A stretch of DNA of 7,804 bases from Spartobacteria bacterium. Lineage in GTDB: Bacteria; Verrucomicrobiota; Verrucomicrobiia; Chthoniobacterales; UBA10450. Made by a program: the position numbers and the translations under genes. Of the stretch, positions 1 through 6,376 are shown one piece after another (positions within the stretch are counted from its first letter, which is position 1; the number at the start of each line of letters is the position of its first letter). The notes under the pieces were generated by a model that did not search any database, was not told the DNA's origin, and saw only the letters and a program-made list of their open reading frames with translations. Where the stretch lies: positions 1 to 7,804 of the forward strand of contig JAJPJU010000146.1 of NCBI GenBank assembly GCA_021324035.1. Direction: 5' to 3'.

Positions 1-1
1 A

Positions 2-118
2 GACAGAGTCGTTGTCCAAGGCGTACAAAAAGCGCGAGAAGGCGCTACCGTGACGGTGAAAGAATGGACGCCGCCGCCGGACCAGACTGCTACCGCAAAA
101 GCGACGTCTTCACCCTAG
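2..118 (+). CDS. RND efflux periplasmic adaptor (membrane fusion protein), C-terminal end only
   Basis: The first bases read in frame from position 2 give 38 residues ending at TAG 116-118. They start DRVVVQGVQKAREGATVTVK and finish in a Pro/Thr/Ala-rich tail. The pattern 'GDRVVV-G-QK-R-G--V' is the usual end of the membrane-proximal domain of AcrA/MexA-type adaptors, which bridge the inner-membrane RND pump and the outer-membrane channel. The stop lies 12 bases before the RND transporter start, the standard adaptor-transporter operon order, which strongly supports the call. The 5' end, signal peptide and hairpin are outside the window, so substrate class and lipoprotein status cannot be judged. 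Confidence 0.85.
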   Translation, partial: DRVVVQGVQKAREGATVTVKEWTPPPDQTATAKATSSP

Positions 119-130
119 AAAGACGAATCG

Positions 131-3100
131 ATGTCCGAGTTTTTCGTCAGGCGCCCGATTGTCGCAATCGTCATCGCCGTTTTGATGACGCTGATCGGCG
201 GAGTGTGCATTCTCGGTTTGCCGATCTCGCAATATCCGCAAATCGCGCCCCCGGAAATTCAGATCCAAACCCATTACACCGGTGCGGATGCGCTCACGGT
301 CGAGCAATCGGTCGCGGCACCAATCGAGCAACAGATGAGCGGGGTCGACAACATGAATTACATGTACTCGGTCAACGCCAACAGCGGCGACATGCGAATG
401 ATCGTCGATTTCGACGTCGCGACCGATCCGAACATCGATCACGTGCTGACCCAGCTGCGCGTGTCGCAAGCGCAATCGCAACTGCCGGCGGACGTAAACA
501 ATTATGGCGTGACGGTGAAGAAATCGACGACGGCACCGTTGATGTTGGTCTCACTTTATTCGCCGAAAGGAACTTATAACGGAACGTTTCTGGCGAATTA
601 TGCCTACATCAATCTGGTCGATCAGCTGACCCGCGTTCCAGGAATCGGCAACGTGGCGGTGTTCGGAGCCGGCCAATACGCCATGCGGTTGTGGGTTAAA
701 CCCGATCAGCTGGCCAAGCTCGGCATCACTGTTCCCGACATCATCAGCGCGGTTCAAAAGCAAAATACCGTCAATCCGGCCGGCCAAGTCGGCGGCGAAC
801 CGATTCCGAGCGGACAAAAATTCACTTATACCGTGCGTGCGCAGGGCCGATTGCAAACGCCCGAGGAATTCGGTGACATCGTCGTCCGTGCGAATCCGGA
901 CGGTTCGTTCGTTAGAGTGAAAGATATCGCGCGGATTGAGCTCGGCGCCCAGACCTACAACCTCAAGGGCCGGTTGAACGGGCAACCGGCCGCCATTATT
1001 GCCTGTTACCAACTGCCCGGAACCAATGCGGTCAAAGCCGCCGAGGGCGTTCGCAAACTAATGGCCGAGGCGAAGCAGCGGTTTCCGGCAGATATGGAAT
1101 CGGCTGTTGCGCTCGATCAAACACGCGCGGTCACGGAAGGCATCCGGGAAATCGTGAAGACGCTTTTAGAAGCGCTCGCCCTCGTTGTTGTCGTTGTTTT
1201 TATTTTTCTTCAAGGTTGGCGCGCGACACTGATTCCGTTATGCGCCGTTCCAGTTTCATTGATCGGCACGTTCGTTCTATTTCCGTTGTTTGGATTCTCG
1301 ATCAACACCCTGTCGCTCTTCGGTCTCGTCCTGGCGATCGGGCTCGTGGTCGATGATGCGATCGTCGTCGTCGAAGCGGTGGAGCGCCACATTGAAGAAG
1401 GAATGAGTGCACAAGATGCCACTCTCCAAGCCATGCGGGAAGTGTCTGGACCAGTCATCGGCATCGCGCTCGTGCTGTCGGCAGTATTTGTTCCGACGGC
1501 GTTTCTTCCCGGCATCACCGGCCGGCTTTATCAGCAGTTTGCCCTGACCATTGCAATCTCGGTGATCCTTTCCGCGTTCAACGCACTGTCTCTCAGTCCT
1601 GCGCTTTCGTCGATCTTGCTCAGGCCGCGAAAGAAAGTGCGGGGACCGCTCGGTTGGTTTTACGATCGGTTCAATCGCTTGTTCGGCCGCGCGACGCACG
1701 GGTATGTAAATTGGTCGCGGCTCGCGATTCGGAAAGCCGTGCTCAGCTTCGGGTTGCTGGCCGTTCTTGCAGTTGGCGCGGGTTTTTTCGGATCGCGATT
1801 GCCGAGTAGTTTTTTGCCGGAGGAAGACCAGGGTTATTTGTATGTTGCGCTGCAACTACCGGACGCAGCTTCGCTCGAGCGCACCGACAAAGTCTGTCGA
1901 GAGATTGAGGATTTTTTGAAGCAGACGCCAGGCGTGCAATACACCACCAGTGTCGTCGGGTTCAGCCTGTTGAGCCTGGTCTACGATACTTACCACGCCT
2001 TTTTCTTTGTCACCTTCAAGCCGTGGAGCGAACGAACAAAGCCGGAGGAGCAATACGACGCAATCAAGGCCCGGCTCAACAAATATCTGTCGAGTCTCAG
2101 TGAAGGGATCGCTTTTGCTTTTCCGCCGCCGGCGATTCCAGGCGTCGGGACCTCAGGTGGCTTCACCTTTGTTCTCGAGGATCGCGCCGGAAAAGACGTC
2201 CCGTTTCTTGCCCAAAACATGCAAACATTTCTTGCCGCGGCCCGCAAACGACCCGAGCTCGGCACTCTCATTCCGACCTTTCAGCCGAACGTGCCGCAGG
2301 TTTTCGTCACGGTCGATCGTGACAAAGTGATCAAACAGGGAATTGATCTGACCTCAGTGTATCAAACACTGCAAACGTTCATGGGCGGATTCTTTGTAAA
2401 TTATTTCAATCGCTTCGGCCGGACCTGGCAAACTTACATCGAAGCGGAAGGCGATTACCGCACCGACGCGAAAAACGTCGGCCAATTCTATGTCAGAAAC
2501 TCGGGAGGCACACCGGTCCCGCTCGATGCCCTCTCGACCATCAAAGACGTTGCTGGTCCGGAATTCACATTGCGCTACAACGAATATCGCTCCGCCCAAA
2601 TCAACGGGTCGGCCGCGCCGGGCTACAGCTCGAATCAGGCGATGGCAGCGCTCGAAGAAGTCTTCCGCCAAACGATGCCCAATGAAATGGGCTACGATTA
2701 CCTCGGGATTTCGTACCAGGAAAAGAGAGCCCAGCAAGGCGTTTCGCCGACAACCGTGTTCGGAATGTCGCTTCTTTTCGTTTTTCTGATTCTGGCGGCG
2801 CTTTATGAAAGCTGGTCGCTACCGTTCAGCGTTTTGTTAGGCACGCCGGTCGCCGTATTCGGCGCGTTCGTCACCCTTTGGTGGCGCGGAATGCAAAACA
2901 ACGTTTACGCTCAAATCGGCCTGGTCATGCTCATCGGACTTGCTGCGAAGAATGCGATCCTGATTGTTGAATTCGCCAAAGACGAATACGAAAAAGGCAA
3001 ACCGCTGCTCGACGCGGCGCTCGAAGGCGCGCGTTTGCGTTTACGGCCGATCTTGATGACGTCGTTCGCGTTCATTTTCGGATGTTTGCCGCTTTGGTTC

Positions 3101-3280
3101 GCCAGTGGTTCGGGTGCAGTCGCTCGCCGGATACTCGGCTCGACCGTTATTGGTGGAATGATCGCCGCCTCGGGGATCGCGATCTTCTTGATCCCGGTAA
3201 CATTTTACGTCATCGAACGATTCTTCGCCGGCCACGAAGCGAAATCGGAACCGGGTTCAACCGCGCCGCCTGCGGCATAA
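131..3280 (+). CDS. AcrB/MexB-type RND multidrug efflux transporter (HAE1 family)
   Basis: This inner-membrane proton-driven pump works as a homotrimer with the adaptor encoded just upstream and a TolC-like outer-membrane channel. Its 1049 residues equal the length of E. coli AcrB. The N-terminus MSEFFVRRPIVAIVIAV is the classic RND start with TM1 at about residues 10-29. TM2-6 lie at about 340-500, TM7 at about 538-556 and TM8-12 at about 870-1030, with two large periplasmic porter/docking loops between. The proton-relay residues are present: Asp408-Asp409 in GLVVDDAIVVVE, Lys940 in LAAKNAILIVEFAKD, and Arg970 and Thr977 in RLRPILMTS (AcrB D407/D408, K940, R971, T978). The start ATG is 12 bases after the adaptor stop, with only a weak purine-rich ribosome site. 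Nothing appears truncated. The double Asp with the Lys points to drug-type (HAE1) rather than heavy-metal (HME) transport; the actual substrates cannot be read from sequence. Confidence 0.96.
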   Translation: MSEFFVRRPIVAIVIAVLMTLIGGVCILGLPISQYPQIAPPEIQIQTHYTGADALTVEQSVAAPIEQQMSGVDNMNYMYSVNANSGDMRMIVDFDVATDPNIDHVLTQLRVSQAQSQLPADVNNYGVTVKKSTTAPLMLVSLYSPKGTYNGTFLANYAYINLVDQLTRVPGIGNVAVFGAGQYAMRLWVKPDQLAKLGITVPDIISAVQKQNTVNPAGQVGGEPIPSGQKFTYTVRAQGRLQTPEEFGDIVVRANPDGSFVRVKDIARIELGAQTYNLKGRLNGQPAAIIACYQLPGTNAVKAAEGVRKLMAEAKQRFPADMESAVALDQTRAVTEGIREIVKTLLEALALVVVVVFIFLQGWRATLIPLCAVPVSLIGTFVLFPLFGFSINTLSLFGLVLAIGLVVDDAIVVVEAVERHIEEGMSAQDATLQAMREVSGPVIGIALVLSAVFVPTAFLPGITGRLYQQFALTIAISVILSAFNALSLSPALSSILLRPRKKVRGPLGWFYDRFNRLFGRATHGYVNWSRLAIRKAVLSFGLLAVLAVGAGFFGSRLPSSFLPEEDQGYLYVALQLPDAASLERTDKVCREIEDFLKQTPGVQYTTSVVGFSLLSLVYDTYHAFFFVTFKPWSERTKPEEQYDAIKARLNKYLSSLSEGIAFAFPPPAIPGVGTSGGFTFVLEDRAGKDVPFLAQNMQTFLAAARKRPELGTLIPTFQPNVPQVFVTVDRDKVIKQGIDLTSVYQTLQTFMGGFFVNYFNRFGRTWQTYIEAEGDYRTDAKNVGQFYVRNSGGTPVPLDALSTIKDVAGPEFTLRYNEYRSAQINGSAAPGYSSNQAMAALEEVFRQTMPNEMGYDYLGISYQEKRAQQGVSPTTVFGMSLLFVFLILAALYESWSLPFSVLLGTPVAVFGAFVTLWWRGMQNNVYAQIGLVMLIGLAAKNAILIVEFAKDEYEKGKPLLDAALEGARLRLRPILMTSFAFIFGCLPLWFASGSGAVARRILGSTVIGGMIAASGIAIFLIPVTFYVIERFFAGHEAKSEPGSTAPPAA

Positions 3281-3338
3281 TGAGGCCGCAACCAGATTTC
3301 GTTCACAAGTTTGTCGCCGGAAGTCAAAGCGCACATTA
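3280..3338 (+). pseudogene. Out-of-frame N-terminus of the alpha/beta-hydrolase (probable 1-nt deletion)
   Basis: Reading from ATG 3280 gives MRPQPDFVHKFVAGSQSA, which fits the start of PF02230 esterases that precedes the 'LLLLHGTGG' strand. This frame then turns to Cys-rich nonsense and stops at 3502-3504. The hydrolase body continues in the frame whose codons include 3333, 3336 and 3339. The switch needs one extra base somewhere in about 3325-3338. No heptanucleotide slippery site is visible there, so programmed frameshifting is unlikely; mutation or assembly error are the two live explanations. Confidence 0.6.
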
Positions 3339-3896
3339 TTGCTATTGCACGGCACCGGAGGAAACGAGCGCGATTTGCTCCCGCTGGGACGCGAACTGGA
3401 TCCTGACGCATCCCTGCTTAGTCCGCGGGGCAAGACATTGGAAAACGGAATGCCGCGGTTTTTTCGGCGTCTGGCAGAAGGCGTTTTCGATTTGGAGGAT
3501 TTGAAGAAACGAACACACGAACTCGCCGATTTCGTTACCTCCGTGGCGCAGCATTACGAACTCGATGACAAGAAAATCGTCGCGGTAGGATATTCCAACG
3601 GCGCCAATATCGCCGCGAGCATGCTCTTACTGCGGCCGGAGATTTTGTCGGCAGCAATCCTTTTCCGCGCGATGGTTCCACTGGTCCCGGAAAAACAGCC
3701 TGATTTTTCTTCCCGTTCCGTTTTCATCAGCGCGGGTTCATTCGATCCAATCGTCCCGGCCTCGAATACGAAAGAGCTTGCCGAGTCGCTGCGAACCGCA
3801 GGCGCTGACGTAACTATTCGCTTCCTGCAAAGCGGGCACGAGCTCACCACCGCCGATGTGGATTTGGCGCGGGAATGGTTATCTGGAAAAAATTAG
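3339..3896 (+). CDS. Alpha/beta-hydrolase, phospholipase/carboxylesterase (PF02230) family; probably N-terminally frameshifted
   Basis: This is a serine hydrolase of the small carboxylesterase type, probably cytoplasmic, with unknown substrate. From TTG 3339 the frame gives 185 residues. The oxyanion-loop motif HGTGG is at residues 4-8, the nucleophile Ser86 in GYSNGAN, the acid Asp136 in SFDPIVP, and His167 in SGHEL, so the catalytic triad is complete. The TTG start is doubtful: it has no Shine-Dalgarno sequence and would begin inside the first core beta strand. A family-like N-terminus (MRPQPDFVHKFVAGS) lies just upstream in a different frame, starting at ATG 3280, which overlaps the transporter stop by one base (TAATG). 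Restoring one base would give about 205 residues, a normal length. The gene is therefore either frameshifted in this genome or affected by a sequence error. Its position implies cotranscription with the efflux pump. Confidence 0.8.
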   Translation: MLLHGTGGNERDLLPLGRELDPDASLLSPRGKTLENGMPRFFRRLAEGVFDLEDLKKRTHELADFVTSVAQHYELDDKKIVAVGYSNGANIAASMLLLRPEILSAAILFRAMVPLVPEKQPDFSSRSVFISAGSFDPIVPASNTKELAESLRTAGADVTIRFLQSGHELTTADVDLAREWLSGKN

Positions 3897-3906
3897 CGCA
3901 CGCGCT
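3887..3906 (-). terminator. Weak intrinsic terminator candidate for the leftward operon
   Basis: Positions 3895-3906 form a 12-base imperfect palindrome (AGCGC-AC-GCGCT on +). Read on the minus strand it is followed by AA and then six T residues (A run 3887-3892 on +). It lies at the stop codon of the DUF2231 gene, where the leftward transcript should end, and also covers the hydrolase stop. The stem is only 4-5 bp, so it would be a weak terminator. On the + strand there is no T run, so it does not look like a terminator for the rightward genes. Confidence 0.3.
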
Positions 3907-4373
3907 CAGGGCGATTCTACACCGCTGAGAATTCCACCGAGATGGCCTGTAATGGCAATCAACGCCAAACCAAGCGCCATCATTGCGAAATACCCGGCGT
4001 GGGGCGAACGCCCGGCGACTTTCAAGCGACGGCGTCCCCAAAATAAAAACAGGATCATCACCGCGGTAGCAATCGCGAAGACAAGATGTAGGCGCAGGTT
4101 GCCTTTCAACGCCGCGCCCTCAAGTTGCCATTGCCACGCGGTCAGGCCGGTCGCAATCGTGATCGGAAGACTAATCGCCGCGGCAAGCAGATTGAAATAG
4201 GCGACAGATTCGAACACGGGCCGCTTTCGCCACACCGCCAGAATTTCGAATACCGCACTTGAAATAAAGAGCGCGATCGGGAAATGGACGATTACCGGAT
4301 GCTGCGCATGTGGAGCGAGCAGCGCAGCTCTGATATCGAACGGGTTTCCGGCTGCGAAAAATAGCGCACTCAT
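3906..4373 (-). CDS. DUF2231-like four-helix membrane protein
   Basis: The 155-residue integral membrane protein has predicted helices at about residues 28-47, 56-79, 95-112 and 126-149. The motif HPVIVHFPIALF (His25, His30) at the first helix and GHLGG (His144) in the last are characteristic of the DUF2231 family; His95 begins the third helix. Conserved membrane-edge histidines could ligate heme or a metal, but that is inference and no biochemical role is assigned here. Its ATG (4373-4371) overlaps the TGA of the upstream cupredoxin gene by 4 bases, implying translational coupling. It is the last gene of the metallophosphoesterase-cupredoxin operon. A role in moving electrons or copper at the membrane together with the cupredoxin is plausible but unproven. 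Confidence 0.8.
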   Translation of the reverse strand: MSALFFAAGNPFDIRAALLAPHAQHPVIVHFPIALFISSAVFEILAVWRKRPVFESVAYFNLLAAAISLPITIATGLTAWQWQLEGAALKGNLRLHLVFAIATAVMILFLFWGRRRLKVAGRSPHAGYFAMMALGLALIAITGHLGGILSGVESP

Positions 4374-4750
4374 TTTTCGACGACAATCGTTCCAGTCATC
4401 TTCGGATGAACGGAACAGAAGTATTCATATGTGCCGGCCGGCCCCGCTGTAATTGTGAATTCCTGGTCGGTATCCAGCGCGGACGACTTCTGAAACTTCT
4501 TTCCAACACTCACCACGGTGTGCGGTTCGTCATCGCGGTTAATCCAGGTGATTTTGTCTCCGGCCTTCACCGTCAACGTCGGCGGATTGAACATGAAGTC
4601 TCTGATTTCGATGGTGTTTCTCTTGTCTCCACCAACTGCGATACTGGCTGCTTCATCTCCCCTCGCGGCGAGACAAAAGTTGAGGACAATCAGGATCGCT
4701 AACAGAACTGCTTTCTTGTTTTGTCGAACGAACGCAATCATATGTTTCAT
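4370..4750 (-). CDS. Exported cupredoxin (plastocyanin/amicyanin-like type-1 copper protein)
   Basis: The 126-residue protein has an N-terminal signal peptide: basic residues to Lys13, then a hydrophobic stretch about 14-28, with cleavage likely near Ala28-Ala29. The mature domain is a single cupredoxin fold of about 95 residues. All four type-1 copper ligands are visible: His77 (DEPHTV), then Cys112, His115 and Met118 in YFCSVHPKMTG. The spacing Cys-X2-His-X2-Met is that of amicyanin/pseudoazurin-like short-loop proteins. It should act in the periplasm as a one-electron carrier or copper-binding protein; the partner is unknown. The gene starts 3 bases after the metallophosphoesterase stop and overlaps the next gene by 4 bases, so all three are one operon. 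A second in-frame ATG at codon 4 is an alternative start. Cys26 is not a lipobox cysteine, because Phe precedes it. Confidence 0.92.
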   Translation of the reverse strand: MKHMIAFVRQNKKAVLLAILIVLNFCLAARGDEAASIAVGGDKRNTIEIRDFMFNPPTLTVKAGDKITWINRDDEPHTVVSVGKKFQKSSALDTDQEFTITAGPAGTYEYFCSVHPKMTGTIVVEK

Positions 4751-4753
4751 CGG

Positions 4754-5722
4754 TTAACTGAGGTTTGAGTCGACAACCGCGAGAGCGCTGTTGCCTTGTT
4801 TGTAGTGCACGCTCGTTAGGCCGAGCATGCTACGAAGCTTTTCGGCCGGCACTTTCATGGGGCCGGGCGATGGCGCCGTTCCCGGGGCCGGCTGGGGAAA
4901 CGCGGTCGACATCGCAGTATGAAAGGTGATGTTGCCCTCCACCTTTTGCAGAACCTGGTGGATGTGACCGTTCAAAACGGTGACTGACGCGAACCGTTTC
5001 AAAAAACTGAGCGCGCGCTCGCTATCGCTTGTTCCCCAGCCCCACTGCGGATAGACCGCCCACAATGGAATGTGCGCGAACACCACGATTGGCGTGTCGG
5101 CGCCAAGTCCTTTCAAATCCGCTTCCAGCCACTCCAGCTGCTCCTCGCCAAGCTGACCAAGTCCGCCCGCTTGCAACTCGAGAACATTCACTAATCCGAT
5201 GAAGTGGACGCCGTTCTTGTTGAAGCTGTACCAGCCCGCGCCTTTGGCATCGACGCTCTTGAGATAACGGTCCCGGTAGAGCTTTCCGCCATCGTTAAGC
5301 ACGTCGTGCTCGCCAGGAACAAAGAAAACGTCTTTGGTTCGGCAACTCTTGAGTAGCTGATCGAAAGTATCGAACTCTTCCGGCTTTGATAACTGCGTGA
5401 TATCGCCGGTATGAATCAGGAAGGAAGGCGGTGCCGGCATCGCATTAATCCGATCCAGCGCGATTTTAAAAGTTTCGGTAACATCCTTGTTCGCTTCCTT
5501 GCTGAAGCCGATATGGCTGTCGCTGATTTGCAGGAAACTTAGATCCGTCGCAAGCAGAACGGGCCCCGCCTTGGCGATTTGCGCGAGGGTTTTTGATATA
5601 AGGACCCCGCCACTGACCGTCCAAAGCACGCCAGTGCCTGCCCACGCCATACATTTGAGGAAGCCGCGCCGGTCTATTCCGTCGTGGTCGATATTGTGAA
5701 GAATGTGATTGTGATCGTTCAT
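4754..5722 (-). CDS. Tat-exported calcineurin-like metallophosphoesterase
   Basis: This 322-residue enzyme of the calcineurin-like phosphoesterase superfamily is exported folded. A Tat signal is clear: DRRGFLK at residues 17-23, then a hydrophobic stretch to about 43 and a plausible cleavage after Ala47. The metal-binding blocks occur in order: Asp68-X-His70 (SDSHIG), Gly106-Asp107 (HTGDITQ), GEHD at 137-140, His217 (FAHIP), and His253-X-His255 (GHIH). The usual GNHD has Glu138 in place of Asn. The C-terminal part (about 275-290) is Pro/Gly-rich. General resemblance is to CpdA/Rv0805-like phosphodiesterases, but a periplasmic location makes cytoplasmic cAMP an unlikely substrate; the true substrate is unknown. 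It is first in an operon with the cupredoxin and DUF2231 genes and divergent from the ECF sigma gene. An AGAAAG ribosome site sits 8 bases before the ATG. Confidence 0.92.
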   Translation of the reverse strand: MNDHNHILHNIDHDGIDRRGFLKCMAWAGTGVLWTVSGGVLISKTLAQIAKAGPVLLATDLSFLQISDSHIGFSKEANKDVTETFKIALDRINAMPAPPSFLIHTGDITQLSKPEEFDTFDQLLKSCRTKDVFFVPGEHDVLNDGGKLYRDRYLKSVDAKGAGWYSFNKNGVHFIGLVNVLELQAGGLGQLGEEQLEWLEADLKGLGADTPIVVFAHIPLWAVYPQWGWGTSDSERALSFLKRFASVTVLNGHIHQVLQKVEGNITFHTAMSTAFPQPAPGTAPSPGPMKVPAEKLRSMLGLTSVHYKQGNSALAVVDSNLS

Positions 5723-5745
5723 AATGTTATCTTTCTGATCACGTT

Positions 5746-5771
5746 GACCGGGGCCTTGTCCGCATTATTCC
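5746..5771 (-). promoter_or_regulatory. Candidate ECF-type promoter of the metallophosphoesterase operon
   Basis: On the minus strand, GGAAT (5771-5767, within GGGGAATAA) is followed after exactly 18 bases by GTC (5748-5746). The start codon is 24 bases further on, leaving room for a short leader with the AGAAAG ribosome site at 5736-5731. The arrangement matches the GGAAT-N18-GT(T/C) form known for sigma-R-like ECF promoters. The same arrangement occurs upstream of the divergent sigma gene, which is the main support. Motifs this short can arise by chance. Confidence 0.5.
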
Positions 5772-5783
5772 CCGAAACAGGAA

Positions 5784-5801
5784 ATTCATGGGCCCGGGAA
5801 T
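5784..5801. repeat. Interrupted palindrome overlapping the sigma promoter -35
   Basis: The stretch reads ATTC-N2-GGGCCC-N2-GAAT, symmetric about 5792/5793, with 14 of 18 positions in matching pairs. Its right arm is the GGGAAT of the proposed -35 element. It could be an operator for a dimeric regulator or a chance product of GC-rich sequence. No regulator is identified. Confidence 0.25.
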
Positions 5802-5822
5802 AAAATTCAGGCTTTCACAGTC
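5797..5822 (+). promoter_or_regulatory. Candidate autoregulated ECF promoter of the sigma/anti-sigma operon
   Basis: On the plus strand, GGAAT (5797-5801, within CGGGAATAA) is followed after exactly 18 bases by GTC (5820-5822). Transcription would begin near 5829-5832, giving a leader of roughly 20 bases before GTG 5852 that includes the GAAAG ribosome site. ECF sigma genes commonly transcribe themselves, so a promoter of this class is expected here. Its match in sequence and spacing to the minus-strand copy raises confidence above that of a lone match. Confidence 0.5.
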
Positions 5823-5837
5823 TTGTATCTAATGATT

Positions 5838-5842
5838 GAAAG
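5838..5842 (+). promoter_or_regulatory. Ribosome binding site that fixes the GTG start of the sigma gene
   Basis: GAAAG lies 9 bases before GTG 5852. An in-frame TAA at 5843-5845 rules out any start further upstream, and the next in-frame ATG (codon 32) would remove part of sigma region 2. GTG is therefore the start. Confidence 0.6.
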
Positions 5843-5851
5843 TAACGACAC

Positions 5852-6376
5852 GTGTTCCGATTAACGGCATCGCCTCGGCTGACCGAATTCGAGAGCAAGG
5901 TGCTGCTGCACCTCGACGCCGCCTACAACCTGGCCCGTTTTCTAATGCGCAACGACCAGGATGCGGAGGATGTCGTCCAGCAGGCGGCCCTCCGAGCCTT
6001 TCGCTTTTTCGACAACTTTCGGGGCGGAAACAGTCGGGCCTGGTTTTTGCAAATTGTGCGCAACACTTCGTTCACCGCGTTGAAGGAACGGAGGCCTGAA
6101 GAAATGAACACCGCTTTTGACGAAGAGATCCATGGTTCTCAAGTCCAGGTCAGCCACGCCGGCGCTTCCCTCGACCTCGCGCACGACCGGCAGACGGTCC
6201 GCAATGCAATCGAGCAATTACCGCCGGAGTTTCGCGAGACCATCACCTTGCGAGAGATTGAGGGGCTTCCCTACAAGGAAATCGCCGATATCGCCGGAGT
6301 TCCCATTGGCACAATCATGTCGCGTTTGGCCCGTGGCCGCCGCCAACTCCAATCGATCCTTTCGAAGACAAGATGA
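5852..6376 (+). CDS. ECF-type RNA polymerase sigma-70 family factor
   Basis: The 174-residue protein has only the two domains of ECF sigma factors. Region 2 spans about residues 20-85 (AAYNLARFLMRNDQDAEDVVQQA, then FRGGNSRAWFLQIVRN), binding the -10 element and core polymerase. Region 4 spans about 116-170 (AIEQLPPEFRETITLREIEG, then the helix-turn-helix YKEIADIAGVPIGTIMSRLARGRRQL), binding the -35 element. The GTG start is preceded by GAAAG. Its TGA overlaps the ATG of the anti-sigma gene by 4 bases, the usual coupled sigma/anti-sigma layout. It probably activates its own promoter and the divergent metallophosphoesterase operon, since the shared intergenic region carries two matching promoter-like elements. 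It is not assigned to a numbered ECF group here. Confidence 0.95.
   Translation: MFRLTASPRLTEFESKVLLHLDAAYNLARFLMRNDQDAEDVVQQAALRAFRFFDNFRGGNSRAWFLQIVRNTSFTALKERRPEEMNTAFDEEIHGSQVQVSHAGASLDLAHDRQTVRNAIEQLPPEFRETITLREIEGLPYKEIADIAGVPIGTIMSRLARGRRQLQSILSKTR

Noticed and set aside
64..579. Open frame of 171 codons overlapping the adaptor end and transporter start
   Set aside because: Its Arg/Asp-rich low-complexity translation lies in another frame of two well-supported genes, so it is a frame shadow.
1277..1855. 192-codon antisense open frame inside the RND transporter
   Set aside because: The translation has no recognisable domain and is rich in Arg/Glu/Gln from the opposite strand of a conserved membrane-protein gene; no promoter or ribosome site was seen.
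3325..3345. Programmed ribosomal frameshift in the hydrolase gene
   Set aside because: No X-XXY-YYZ slippery heptamer and no obvious downstream hairpin was seen; mutation or sequence error is simpler.
3082..3504. Plus-strand frame spanning the transporter end and hydrolase start
   Set aside because: Only the part from ATG 3280 to about 3333 resembles a protein (the hydrolase N-terminus); the rest is out of frame with the genes it overlaps.
4660..4680. Lipoprotein attachment at Cys26 of the cupredoxin
   Set aside because: The residues before the Cys (Leu-Asn-Phe) do not fit a lipobox, which needs a small residue at -1; an ordinary signal peptide fits better.
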